64,000 nucleotides of DNA, from assembly GCA_964036195.1 (NCBI GenBank), contig OZ038450.1, positions 15,378,701 to 15,442,700 of the forward strand. Reading direction: 5' to 3'. Below the pieces are notes generated by a model. It did not search any database, was not told the DNA's origin, and was given only the letters and a program-made list of their open reading frames with translations. This DNA comes from Sphaerolaimus hirsutus. Its lineage: Eukaryota > Nematoda > Chromadorea > Monhysterida > Sphaerolaimidae. The position numbers were made by a program, and so were the translations under genes. Shown here one piece after another: positions 12,141-24,232 of this stretch (the stretch's first letter is position 1; every line of letters begins with the position of its first letter).

Positions 12141-13330
12141 TTTTACACGATCTGGGAGTGACAACTGGGCCCAAAGCAGTTCCTCAACATTCAGTCGCCA
12201 TTTTGAAGGGCATTTACCATGACATTTGACACTTTGCATGACATTTGACATTTTACAGGGCTTTTTACAGGGTCTGAGAGTGGCACCTGGGCCCACAATA
12301 GTTCCTCAACATTCAGCTAACTTGAACTTCACCTTGAACAATCAAGGTTCAGCACCTGATGAAAAGCTACATAAAACAACAAAATGCAACCCTCTATAAA
12401 TGTGTTACAGAGCAAGGCTGTAGAATACTTTTAGTGTAAAACATTTCAGTCATTTAAAAAAAGTAAGTCCTCATAAATGGCGCCAGGGGGCAGTCCCAGA
12501 CCTAGTAAAAAACCCTGTAACATGTAAAATGTCATGCTGTGTCAAAAGTCCTAGAAAGTGCCCTGAAAATGGCGACCTACCTGCAGACATCCAAGGATGA
12601 ATAAATGTGTAATGGACCAACATGAAACAAGAGAAATCACACAATCAACAGGTGCCAATCCCAGATCCTGTAAAAAGCCCTGTAAAATGCCCAGGGCCGT
12701 ATCCAGGGGGGGGGCGGGGGGGGGCTGCAGCCCCCCCCCCTCCCGGGGCGAGACCAGAAAGTGACCGGATTTTGCGACTTTTTCGACGTCAGCGTAAAAA
12801 ATTTTGCGCGCAAGCGCGCATTCTTCACCGGACATAATGTATTATAATCAGATTAGCTCCATGTGGCCGGAAATCGGTATAAATACACTCAATCTTGCGC
12901 TTTTTGCTGTTTTGTATGTATATTTACATACATATACAGCGTTCCATGGCGCTGGCGCCAACGCCAATGGCGCCATGGCGTGGCGCCTACTAATGGCGCC
13001 AGCGCCATGGCGCCATTCCGCCACTATGTAGCTCAAATTTGGGGGGGGGGGCTGAGCCCCCCCCCCTCGCCGGCCTGCGTAAACAAGCAGCCCCCCCCGC
13101 TCAAAAATCCTGGATACGTCCCTGAAAATGCCGAATGTCATGCAGTGTCAAACGTCATAGACAGTGCCGTGAAAATTGCGAGTCAACGCTTTGCAGGGCG
13201 TTTTCGATGACTTTGACAGTTTGTCAACCCCTTCACGCACCTGTAGACATGGACCACCTGCAATCACCTACATGGAACAAACGCAATCACACAATCAGTA
13301 GCTGCCAATCCCAGATCATGTAAAAAGTCC
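12141..13330. repeat. Duplicated segment, left copy (carries hAT insertion)
   Basis: Highly similar to 15200-15930 from the AAAGCAGTTCCTC block through the AATCAGTAGCTGCCAATCCC block. The left copy differs by the 433-base element at 12692-13124 plus its target duplication. Confidence 0.8.
12692..13124. mobile_element. hAT-like element, CAGGGCCGTATCC family, copy 1
   Basis: Starts CAGGGCCGTATCCAGGGGG and ends GGATACGTCCCTG. The exact 8-base duplication AAAATGCC lies at 12684-12691 and 13125-13132. The interior has a poly-G/poly-C hairpin, the palindrome TTGCGCGCAAGCGCGCA, ATTTACATACATATACAGCG and a GGCGCC/CCATGGCGC block. The empty target is present at 15734-15741. Confidence 0.9.
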
Positions 13331-14574
13331 TGTAAAATGTCAAATGTCATGGAAAATGGCCTGCAAAATCGCAACAACAGGGCACTTTATGAGACTTTTG
13401 ACACTGCATGATATTTGACATTTGAGTTTTGATAAATGGTGTCAGGGGGCAGTCCCAGACTCCCAGATCTAGCAAAAACGCCTGTAAAATGTCAAATGTC
13501 ATGGAAAATGGCCTGCAAAATGGCAACTACCGGGCACTCTATGAGACTTTTGACGCTGCATGACATTTGACATTTGAGTTTTGATATATGGCAAAAGTCC
13601 TGTCAAATGTCAAATGTCATGTAAAGTGTGAAAAGTCATGGGAAATGCCTGCCAAAATGGCAAGTACATGGCACTTTATGAGACTTTTAACGTTGCATGA
13701 CATTTGGCATTTGAGTTTTGATAATTGACCACAGGGGGCATTCCCAGACCTAGCAAAAAGCCCTGTAAAATGTCAAATGTCATGTACTGTAAAAAGTTAT
13801 AGAAAGCGCCCTGCTAAAAAGCTAAAAATTTTTTTCAAACCCGCGAAATATAGGTTTCATTACATATAGCTGCTAAAGTGCCATTAACTGCTCAACTGGT
13901 ATTTTTTAGGAGTGCTACAGTAAATACCAGTACTGTGAATAGTCAGCATTTTGCAGGGTATTTTCCATGACTTTTGACACTTTGCATGACATTTGACAAT
14001 TTACAGGGCTTTTTACAAGGTCTGGGAGTGGCAACTGGTCCCAAAGCAGTTCCTCGACATTCAGTCACCATTTTGCAGGGCATTTAGCATGACATTTGAC
14101 ATTTTACAGGGCTTTTTACGGGTTCTGGAAGTCCCTGTAAAATGTCGAATGTCATGTACTGTGAAACGTTATAGAAAGTGCCTTGCTAAAAAGCCAAGTT
14201 TTTTCAAACCTGCGAAATATAGGTTTCATTACACATAGCTGCTAAAGTGCCATTAAATGCTCAACCGGTATTTATTTAAAGGAGTGCTACAGTAAATACC
14301 CTGTGAATAGTTGGCATTTTGCGGGGCATTTTCCATGACTTTTGACACTTTGCATGACATTTGACATTTTACACGGCTTTTTACAGGGTCTGGGAGTGGC
14401 AACTGGGCCCAAAGCAGTTCCTCGACATTCAGTCGCCATTTTGAAGGGCATTTACCATGACATTTGACACTTTGCATGACATTTGACATTTTACAGGGTC
14501 TGGGAGTGACAACTGGGCCCAAAGCAGTTCCTTGACATTCAGTTGCCATTTTGCAGGGCATTTACCATGACATT

Positions 14575-15022
14575 CAGGGCCGTATCCAGGGGGGGGCGGG
14601 GGGGGGCTGCAGCCCCCCCCCCTCCTGGGCGAGAGATAAAAATGTGCAGGAAAATGCGATTTTCAGTATCAATTTTTCAGGTGTTTGCAAAAAATTTGCG
14701 CGCAAGCGCGCATTTTCTTATGTCGCGTGATCTACTGTCTGCACATCGGTCTCTGTATCCCAAATACCCATTACATGTAAATACACAAATATACGTTTTT
14801 CGCTCTATATGTATGCATATTTACATACATATACAGCGGTTCTCGGCGCCAGCGCCGACGCCAATGGTGCCATAGCGTGGCGCCTAGGAATGACGCCAGT
14901 GCCATGACACCATTCAATCACCATTAAGGTAAAATTTTAGGGGGGATGGCTCAGCCCCCCCTCGCCGGGTTCTGTAAACAAGCAGCCCCCCCCCCAGCTC
15001 CAAAATCCTGGATACGTCCCTG
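14575..15022. mobile_element. hAT-like element, CAGGGCCGTATCC family, copy 2
   Basis: Same ends and internal order as copy 1. The 8-base duplication ATGACATT lies at 14567-14574 and 15023-15030. It is inserted in the same repeat array. Confidence 0.9.
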
Positions 15023-15199
15023 ATGACATTTGACACTTTGCATGACATTTGACATTTTACAGGGCTTTTTACAGGGTCTGGGAGTGACAACTGGGCCCAA
15101 AGCAGTTCCTCGACAGTCAGTCGCCATTTTGCAGGGCATTTACCATGACATTTGACACTTTGCATGACATTTGACATTTTACAGGGCTTTTTACAGGAT

Positions 15200-15930
15200 C
15201 TGGGAGTGACAACTGAGCCCAAAGCAGTTCCTCAACATTCAGTCGCCATTTTGAAGGGCATTTACCATTACATTTGACACTTTGCATGACATTTGACATT
15301 TTACAGGGCTTTTTACAGGGTCTGAGAGTGGCACCTGGGCCCACAGTAGTTCCTCAACATTCAGCTAACTTGAACTTCACCTTGAACAATCGTGGGTCAG
15401 CGCCTGATGAAAAGCTACATAAAACAACAAAATGCAATTCTCTAAAAAAATGTGTTACCGAGCAAGGCTGTAGAACACTTATAGTGTAAAACATTTCAGC
15501 ATTTTAAAAAACGTAAGTCCTCATAAATGACGCCAGGGGGCAGTCCCAGACCTAGTAAAAGGCCCTGTAAAATGTCAAATGTCATGCTGTGTCAAAAGTC
15601 CTAGAAAGTGCCCTGAAAACGGCGACCTACCTGCAGACATCCAAGGATGAATAAATGTGTAATGGACCAACATGAAACAAGAGAAATGACACAATCAACA
15701 GGTGCCAATCCCAGATCCTGTAAAAAGCCCTGTAAAATGCCGAATGTCATGCAGTGTCAAACGTCATAGAAAGTGCCGTGGAAATTGCGAGTCAATGTTT
15801 TGCAGGGCGTTTTCGATGACTTTGACAGTTTGTCAACCCCTTCACGCACCTGTAGACATGGACCACCTGCAATCACCTACATGGAACAAACGCAATCACA
15901 CAATCAGTAGCTGCCAATCCCAGATCAAGT
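15200..15930. repeat. Duplicated segment, right copy (empty site)
   Basis: Near-identical counterpart of 12141-13330 without the hAT element. It reads straight through ...CCTGTAAAATGCCGAATGTC at 15729-15748. Confidence 0.8.
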
Positions 15931-16199
15931 CCTGTAAAATGTCAAATGTCATGCAAAGTGTCAAAAGTCATGGAAAATGGCCTGCAAAATGGCAACTCAC
16001 CTAGCAAAAAGCCCTGTAAAATGTTGAATGTCAGGGCACTTTATGCGACTTTTGACGCTGCATGACATTTGACATTTGAGTTTTCATAAATGGCAAAAGT
16101 CCTGTAGAATGTCAAATGTCATGTAAAGTGTGAAAAGTCATGGGAAATGCCCGCCAAAATCGCAAGTACACAGCACTTTATGAGACTTTAAACGTTGCA

Positions 16200-17100
16200 T
16201 GACATTTGACATTTGAGTTTTGATAAATGGCGTCAGGGGGCAGTCCCAGATCTAGCAAAAAAAGCCTGTAAAATGTCAAATGTCATGGAAAATGGCCTGC
16301 AAAATGGCAACTACAGGGCACTTTATGAGACTTTTGACAGTGCATGACATTTGACATTCGAGTTTTGATAAATGGCATCAGGGGGCAGTCCCAGATCTAG
16401 GGAAAAAAGCCTGTAAAATGTCAAATGTCATGGAAAACGGCCTGCAAAATGGCAACTACAGGGCACTTTATGAGACTATTGACACTGCATGACGTTTGAC
16501 ATTTGAGTTTTGATAAATGGTGTCATGGGGCAGTCCCAGACTCCCAGATCTAGCAAAAAAGCCTGTAAAATGTCAAATGTCATGGAAAATGGCCTGCAAA
16601 ATGGCAACTACCAGGCACTCTGTGAGACTTTTGACGCTGCATGACATTTGACATTTGAGTTTTGATAAATGGTGTCAGGGGGCAGTCTCAGACTGCCAGA
16701 TCTAGCAAACAGGCCTGTAAAATGTCAAATGTCATGGAAAATGGCCTGCAAAATGGCAACTACCAGGCACTCTGTGAGACTTTTGACGCTGCATGACATT
16801 TGACATTTGAGTTTTGATAAATGGCGTCAGGGGGCAGTCCCAGATCTAGCAAAAAAGCCTGTAAAATGTCAAATGTCATGGAAAATGGCCTGGAAAATGG
16901 CAACTATCAGGCACTTTATGAGACTTTTGACGCTGCATGACATTTGACATTTGAGTTTTGATAAATGGCAAAAGTCCTGTAAAATGTCAAATGTCATGTA
17001 AAGTGTGAAAAGTCATGGGAAAATGCCTGCCAAAATGGCAAGTACATGGCACTTTATGAGACTTTTAACGTTGCATGACATTTGAGTTTTGATAAATGAC
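16200..17100. repeat. Tandem repeat, about 145-152 base unit
   Basis: The landmark GAGTTTTGATAAATGG recurs at about 16214, 16360, 16505, 16657, 16809 and 16953, spacings of 144-152 bases. Each unit contains GGGGGCAGTCCCAGA, TGTCAAATGTCATGGAAAAT and GCATGACATTTGACATTTGA. Confidence 0.8.
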
Positions 17101-17410
17101 CACAGGGGGCAGTCCCAGACCTAGCAAAAAGCTCTGTAAAATGTCAAATGTCATGTACCAAGAAAAGATATAGAAAGTGCCCTGCTAAAAAGCTAAAAAG
17201 TTTTTTCAAACCCGCAAAATATAGGTTTCATTACACATAGTAGCTAAAGTGCCATTAAATGCTCAACCTGTATTTATTTAAAGGAGTGCTACAGTAAATA
17301 CCCTGTGAATAGTTGGCATTTTGCAGGGCATTTTCCATGACTTTTGACACTTTGCATGACATTTGACATTTTACATGGCTTTTTACATGGTCTGGGAGTG
17401 GCAAGTGGAA

Positions 17411-18253
17411 GGAGCTAGACTCTAGACTCTATAAAAATAAGTTTGAAAAATTGGGACATGAAAGCGCAGCGCACTTATTTTCGCCCGCCCCCCGAGTTAT
17501 AACTTCCACCTGGCCGCCACTTGAGCATGAATTGCCGACGTGGAATGTTGGCTCATGGCCAACAGCGGCTTGTGTAGGTAGTAGTGGCGGCACACGGACC
17601 TATGGTGACGCGGCAAAAATTTCGAAAATTGTGCCTAAGGGGACTGATAAAAATAAAGTCGTAAAAGCAACTAGAAAATTTATGAAATTGACTAGAAAAG
17701 TGAGCATGACTAGAAAAGGTGAACTAGACTAGAATTCATGTTATCATGACTAGACGACCAGAAAGAATTCAATCTGGGTGAGACTCACCATACAAATATT
17801 TGTACAAATTCACACAAACATATACAAGTGTCACTGTAGGTGAAATAAATAAATACAGGGCACAGGGGGGGGGGGGGGCTTGTGGGAAAAGTTGGCCCAA
17901 ACATGCGTGCAATTTGACAGAGTTTTCAAATCCAAAGATAAATTTTCAAATAAAAATTACATGCATGAAGGGGTTGACTGCAAGCCCTACGCCCCTACCA
18001 CACAACGAACACAGCGAGCGGCCCCCCTCCACATAATCCAGACCCCCCGGGGAGAAAGATCCCAAAAAACAGTAAAATGTGGCGTTCTGTGGGTGAAATA
18101 AAATTTGGTTTCATCAGAAATTTGTTTTTCGGAAAAGGCACCCGGCCACAATTCCCCTCCCCCAACCAAGTCAGCCCCTTGTCCCAGCTGATTCCTCGAG
18201 ACTATCGCTCCTCGAGTCATATGTCTCTGGGCTGTGTAAAGATAAAAGGGATT
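17411..18253. other. Intergenic, no gene recognised
   Basis: Contains irregular GACTAGAAAA words at 17665-17770 and a poly-G run at 17867. A 93-codon plus-strand frame at 17451 has no recognisable domain and runs into the GACTAGAAAA repeats, so I do not call it. Confidence 0.45.
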
Positions 18254-18618
18254 TACCGCAAATCCTTCAATAAGACCACCCTCGAATAACTCCCCCTGTT
18301 GGCGAGGTGAGGAAAAAATAACTCCCCCCCTCGAATAACTCCCCCCTCTTGAATAACTTTCCCCTCTGGATGAAAACAATACTATACAAAAACACAAAAT
18401 AATATGAGCCTACAGCAGCGACAGCAGATACATGATGTGTATGCAGTGCATACACATCTTTTTATTGTTCTTGGACAGCTAAATACCTGAATTACATGAG
18501 TTTAACAGACTGCACCCAACAAGGAAAAAATAACTCCCCCCATCGAATAACTCCCCCCTCCAAAACGTCTGACGAAAAAATAACTCCCCTGGGGTCTTAT
18601 TACAGGATTTAGAGTATA
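18254..18618. mobile_element. MITE, TACCGTATTTCCTCG family, diverged
   Basis: Starts TACCGCAAATCCTTC, ends near AGGATTTAGAGTA, and contains several CTCGAATAACTCCCCCC words. Diverged termini suggest an older copy. Confidence 0.65.
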
Positions 18619-20822
18619 CATGACGGGGAAACAATATAAGGGGGATATTGGAAGGATTTTTGCCCGATTGGTCGGAAAATGTCTTAGACTCCGCCCACCT
18701 GGTCGAGAAAAAGCACGACCAAGAGTAAAAATACAATGTTTTTGAAGAAAAAAAATTTTGGCAGGGGTTTGCCCTGTGAAACTGATATTTCACCCCCCAG
18801 AAACATCAATCATTCACTAAATGTTTACCCCCAACCCCCCACTGAAACCTCAAACCCCCCCCCCCAAGGTGACAAAAATTCGAAAATTGTATTTTTAACG
18901 GAACTTGGATGTGAAAAGCTGCGCGAAATTTCGCTGTGAAGAAACTACCACTAGAAACCCTAAAGGAACCTATGATGACATTGGTATCGATGGAAAACGC
19001 CCAATTGATAATATCAAACCCCCAAAAATGGGAAAAATTCGGTTCGCAAATCTTGCAAAGTATTTTGATGCAAATTTCGTGCAGCGTTTCGCTCTGTAAA
19101 AATGGAATGGGGATTATCAAAGAAGGCAATCTATTGCACCTTTTACATTCGCCCCCCCCCTTGACGCCAATGTCCCCCCCTGGGTGTGACCAACCCCCCC
19201 CTCAAACTTCAACTCCCCACAGTCAACGAAGAAAATTCACAAGAAACGAGGCAAAAGGCCTCAAAAACCCCCGCTCGCCATGCCGCCCTGCTTTTCCTCG
19301 AAGTCCGGCCACTGATACATCCTCTGAAATGAATAGCCGCTGGGTTGCATTGATTTGGCATCGTGCCAACGCAGCTGAAGGCGAAAATTTCGTAAATCAG
19401 CTGGAAAACGGACTAGACAGCCAAATAAATAGAACATGGCCATTTAGTGGCAAATCACTTCCTTTCCACTGCTAAATCTGTGTGAAAGACGGTTCACGCA
19501 TTAAAATAAAATCACAAAATAAAACAAACAAATAGAATAACAAAAGGCCTAGGTGGGGACTTTCATTCTAAAAGTTCACATATCCAGATTTTTCGATTTT
19601 TCAAAATCACATTTTAAAGTTTGGCGCTGGCCCGGCAGCGCCATGTTTGGGCGACAAAGCTTGCCCTGCACTTTTCAGATATCTCGGACATTTGTCTACA
19701 ATTTTTGTGTCCCTAAATTTTGTCAGCTGGCAAATATTTTGGGAGTATGTCATATTTTGTAAACCACCCAAAATAAGGAGTAAATTTGAAAATTTGAACT
19801 TGAAATGTAAATAACTTGCTAACGGTGCATCGCAGGGCAAAACCAATTACACCACTGAAAAGCCCTGTTTGAAAAGTACCCAAACCTAAATTTTCATATC
19901 TATATTTTTACCCGTACTCGATTTATAGAGCAAAATATTTTTGGAAATTCACGTATGAACTTTTGGAAATGAAAATTTATTTTGTATGGGGTCTTCGCCG
20001 GTTCTTCGCGAGCGATCCGAAGCACGCGTGAACTTTTGGAAATGAAACTCCTGTGGTCTGGGATGGATATGTGATCTTTCGACGCGGAACTTCTGTTTTT
20101 CATTTAGGGGATTTGAGATGGATATGAAAATTTCGATGGAACTGTCGATATGAAAATTGTGATTTTTCTGAAAATCGGTACCACTGTATCTCAGGAACGA
20201 AATGGACTATAATGCTGATTTTTTTTCTAAAATGTGAAAAACTATACGTGGAGGTCAAATCCACGCTTAATTCGATTTTTCTGGATTTGGCGCTTGTGAA
20301 CTTTTGGAACGGAAATCCCCAGGTGTGAAAATGGCTAATGGAGTGATTGGCGCGTGCAAAAATGTGCGCGAAAGCGAACAATGGAGTGTACTGGAGAAAT
20401 ATGACCAGTCGTTCCAAAGTTCAGGAGTCAGTTCATTAAGTACCATAATTAACATAAAAATAGCAATTGCAGCCCGAAATTGATGCCCGACAGGGTGGGC
20501 ATAGGAATTAAAAATGGGGTAAAATTCTGTAAGAAATTTCCTGAACAAAATTTCGACTGTAAAAACGAAGGTTTGAGCAACGTTGACTATGTGCCAAGAA
20601 AAGAAATGATGTTTGGGTACAAGTGTGGTAATAAAGAAATGGATACAGGGGTGATGCAAGCACCCCTCAGAAAGAAAAAATTTGAGCATACCCCCCAAAT
20701 AAGCCACCGGCGAGAGATAAAAATGAAAAAAACAAACCCATGTGGGCAATTTTCACTGAAAATTGGCCACCGAGCGAAAGTAGCCCCAGGGCCGCATTCC
20801 TATTCACCAATCGAGTGCCAAC
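18619..20822. other. Intergenic, no gene recognised
   Basis: C-rich patches (18830-18870, 19150-19210) and repeated GTGAACTTTTGGAA words (19958, 20028, 20296) suggest decayed repeats. A 179-codon plus-strand frame at 18936 shows no domain and no codon-like regularity. Confidence 0.45.
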
Positions 20823-21729
20823 TAGTGATGGAATGGCGCCATGGCGCTGGCGCCATATGAGGGCGCCAAAGGGCGCCGCGCCATGGCGCCATTGGCGCTT
20901 GGCGCCCTTTTTCTGTGGCGCCCTTGGCGCCTGGCGCCCACATTCTGAAAGGCGCCATGGCGCCCTTGGCGCTTGGCGCCCTTTTTCCGTGGCGCCCTTG
21001 GCGCCTGGCGCCCTGCTTTAGAAGGGCGCCAAAAAGGCGCCAGCAGGGTTTCACGGTGAATGCTGTGTAAACGAGAAAAAAAATGAAAAACGCATCCGTG
21101 GATGATCTAAATTTGCCAGAAAAATGGACGGAGTGGTGTGAGTGGGTGGAAATCTTTCGTCCAACGGTTCATCAGATCTGTCTGACGGATCAGAAGACAA
21201 GAATGATGAATCGTTAACTTGCAAAATCATAAATAAACGGATTTAAATCGTTGCAATTAGGAAACATTGTTTGGAAAGATCTATTTGTAGTGAATGGATT
21301 GTTGTCAAATGACAATTTCCATTGCGTTTGAATTTGTCATGTGGATTTTATTCAAAAAAAAATTTGTTGCTAGCCTTGTTTTTGTTCATTACATCCTGGA
21401 GAACGCGAACTAAGAAGTGAATGCGCGTACAATGGTGCTGTAGAAACATTTTTAGCACACACATGATGTTGTAGGCACTTTTTTATCCTGGCGCCCTTGG
21501 CGCCTGGCGCCCTATTTTCCAAATGGCGCCATGGCGCCCTTGGCGCTTGGCGCCCTCTTTCCGTGGCGCCCCTGGCGCCTGGCGCCCACTTTCTGAATGG
21601 CGCCATGGCGCTCTTGGCGCCTGGCGCCCTTTTTCTGTGGCGCCCTTGGCGCTTGGCGCCCACTTTCCACATGGCGCCATGGCGCCCTTGGCGCCTGGCG
21701 CCATTTTTTCTGGCGCTTTTCCATCACTA
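20823..21729. mobile_element. hAT-like element, GGCGCC family, long copy 2
   Basis: Starts TAGTGATGGAATGGCGCC and ends TTTTCCATCACTA. The exact 8-base duplication GTGCCAAC lies at 20815-20822 and 21730-21737. GGCGCC palindrome arrays of about 230 bases sit at each end. The 430-base middle has no transposase. Confidence 0.9.
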
Positions 21730-21898
21730 GTGCCAACCGCCCCATCCGAACTGCCAAAACGACCTAAAGAACCTGAAAATCTGAAAATAGAATGTCAATT
21801 CAAGTTGTCAGGCAGTCAGCCTGAAGTGTCCTTTGAATTTCACACTGCATCTAGGGTTGGGACGATATGACTTTTCCATATCGATATTCTATATTTTT

Positions 21899-22578
21899 TA
21901 CTCGACGGACCGCATTCTATGCATTTTTCTGAATGAAACACTCCATCATGATGTCATCATAATAAAAATAAAAATAATTCCAGCAAAAAAACATGACGGG
22001 AAAAAACATTCCTCATTTGTATGCGACTCAACCTTTTTCTTTTTAAAAATAGGTACCGTATTACCTCGAATTATCCCCCCCCTTGAATTAACCCCCCCCT
22101 CGAATTAACCCCCCCTCAAAATCGGCTGGGGAAATAATAAACCCCCCCCTCGAAATACCCCCCCCCTTCGGAATGATGTACGTCATGTACATAATAAATA
22201 CGTCATGTATGCAATGTACATGATGTATATTACTGTTTATCTGTATTGCAGCTACACATGGACATGTTTGTGTAGCTAATCTACGTTTTTATGTCCAAAT
22301 ATATCGTGTTTGGACACATTTATTACCTGTTTTGTGCATGCAAATGCCTACTTTTTACTACGATCCTTACGAAAATTTCTGACGAAATAATAAGACCCCC
22401 CCTCGAATAAACCCCCCCCTCGAATTAACCCCCCCTCAAATTTTGCTGGCGAAATAATAAACCCCCATGGGGGTATTTCGAGGTAATACGGTAGTTTTTT
22501 TTTGTGAAAGTGCATACATAAGTATCTACCTCGCGCATTATCGACTAAGACATAAATAACTTTGCGGTCCGCTGAGTA
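21899..22578. mobile_element. MITE, TACTCGRCGGACCGCA family (interrupted)
   Basis: Left end TACTCGACGGACCGCATTCT, right end TTTGCGGTCCGCTGAGTA. The left arm (GCATTTTTCTGAATGAAACA) matches 37845 onward. A C-rich MITE sits inside at 22054-22493. Confidence 0.75.
22054..22493. mobile_element. MITE, TACCGTATTACCTCG family, nested
   Basis: Ends TACCGTATTACCTCGAATT and CGAGGTAATACGGTA. Blocks of CCCCCCCTCGAATTAACCCC lie at both ends around an AT-rich centre containing GTACATGATGTA. Very similar to 26995-27407. Confidence 0.85.
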
Positions 22579-23992
22579 TATATAATTTTTCTTGATAAAG
22601 GAAGTTGGAATGACTGATTGATAACAACATTTGACAAAATAAATGTTAAAAATTCATGAATATGTATTTTTGAACATTGTAAAACTCTACTAAACTATAT
22701 ATATACCTACACAGTGTTATAATAAATAGTGCATAGTGCATAAGTACAAAATACCAATCATAATGAAGTATTTACTAACACTCAAATACAATATAATAGA
22801 ATGCTCACATTATAAGAAAATGCATCGTCATATTTACAGTGTGTTATTTACTAGCAATGCACATTTTGTAAAGATTATGATTTCTAAAGGTTTACTTGGG
22901 CTTGGCAATTGGGGGGTTCATAAACAGATATCCAACATCACATTCTTCTTTAGTTTCTTACAATTTTGCTAGACCCGACCGAAGGTCGGCGCGAGGACTG
23001 CTAGTGTATTTATATCACTCTGGCAGCAAAGCAACCTTCGCTTATCATTTTTTGACCGTTACATGCATCAACAAGTGTTGATGATGAAATTCGACTTGTA
23101 TCTGCAGTAGGCACATAAGTACATGCACACATGTGAAGTTCCACACTTCAAGTAGGAACTTATAAAGTATTCAAGCAGCCGTGGGTAGCCAGACATGTAG
23201 ATTTTGATATTTTGATTTGCTTGTAAGCTCATGCAAATTTACATTGCATGTATTTCACATGCAGCAACAGAAATACATATTTATTGTGACGCGATAGCTT
23301 TATGTGCAGGAAATTTCCCCTGAGCTCACCCCAGACCGCTGATTTCTTGTAAAACACACTTGTGTCCCAACATTTTATATTTTCTATCTTCTATCTACTC
23401 ATGGCCTTAAATAGTGCCAGGAACAGGGAGGAAATCGACAAGTGGAGAAGAGTTTTTTCAAAAGTTGGTCCACCGATTTTCAAATCAATTTTTGGTAATT
23501 CCTCAATCTAAACTACTACTAAAATAAGAGAGTAAACCCCCCCCCCCCCCCCAACGCTCCAGCTATCTACCCCAATACAACTTTTTTGACTTCTGTCCCA
23601 TGAGTCATGACCATGACCCCCCCCCCCCGCCCCACCCCCAACTATCTAGCTATCAAGAGCACTTTTTCAGATGTTTTGCCCCACTTTTCACTCAAAATCG
23701 ATAATTTTAATACCTTTTCGCATATTTTCCACCTCGAAATCACTAGTGCCTTTGCCTTATTGCCTATTTCCAGTTATTTTTGACTATATATGTGCTTATG
23801 TATTTTGGTGATTTTCCTCATTTTTCTTCCTTTTCTGTCTTATACACCTTGAAAAGGCCTAAACCATTGAACCCCGATGAACCCCCCAACCAAATTTTTC
23901 ATCTATCCCTCCGGATAGATTTACTATCTTTCAGAACTCCTGCAGGGCTTCTTATCTACAAAAACCATCACAAATTATACTCAAAATTTCAG
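22579..23992. other. Upstream of the rhomboid exons; repeat remnant
   Basis: No recognisable exon, although the missing N-terminal exon(s) of the rhomboid gene may lie here. 23520-23960 resembles the AGCTATCTATCCCTCCGGA family seen at 26784-27627 and 40845-41185. Confidence 0.5.
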
Positions 23993-24232
23993 GTAGACAA
24001 GGACAATGATGGCCAGGTGCCCTTATTAGATCTACAAAGTTTTGCATCCAGTGCCCAAAAAGATCCCTGTTTAGATGAGAAGAGGGTCAAATTAATAAAC
24101 AAAATGGCTAATAAGTACAGGAGTAATTACACGAAGCAAGAGAAACGAAATTCCATGGCTCCACCTAAAAACACAAACAATAACAATGAAGGAGCCAACT
24201 TTACAGACAGCATAGATCAGCTGGACAAACCT
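23993..24232 (+). CDS. Rhomboid gene, EF-hand exon
   Basis: Acceptor AATTTCAG, donor CCT|GTAAGT, phase 0 at both ends (80 codons). Encodes the calcium-loop-like DKDNDGQVPLLD and an Asn-rich linker (NTNNNNEGANF). Confidence 0.75.

Larger units (their letters stand above)
10985..17410. repeat. Foldback/satellite array of TGACATTTGACATTTTACAGG words
   Basis: About 6.4 kb built from TGTCAAATGTCATG / CATGACATTTGACA words, CCTGTAAAATGTC / GACATTTTACAGG words, and longer blocks such as CAGTCCCAGACC..., CCGCGAAATATAGGTTTCATT (four copies near 11970, 13840, 14210 and 17210) and CAAAGCAGTTCCTCGACATT. Arms occur in both orientations, so the array can form many hairpins. Long open frames here (MSNVMQSVK-type peptides) translate the repeat and are not genes. 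Two hAT-like elements are inserted. Confidence 0.8.

Noticed and set aside
12045..15344. Several long overlapping minus-strand frames giving MSNVMQSVKCHGKCP-like proteins
   Set aside because: They translate the TGACATTTGACATTTTACAGG repeats and recur wherever the repeat does. No domain, and both strands are open to similar extents.
18936..19475. 179-codon plus-strand frame
   Set aside because: No domain, a poly-Pro stretch from C runs, and no splice context tying it to a gene.
20740..21870. Ala/Arg/Trp-rich frames on both strands (GALGAWRP-type)
   Set aside because: Translation of GGCGCC palindromes in the hAT-like element; the same peptides appear at 1.2, 2.6 and 3.5 kb.
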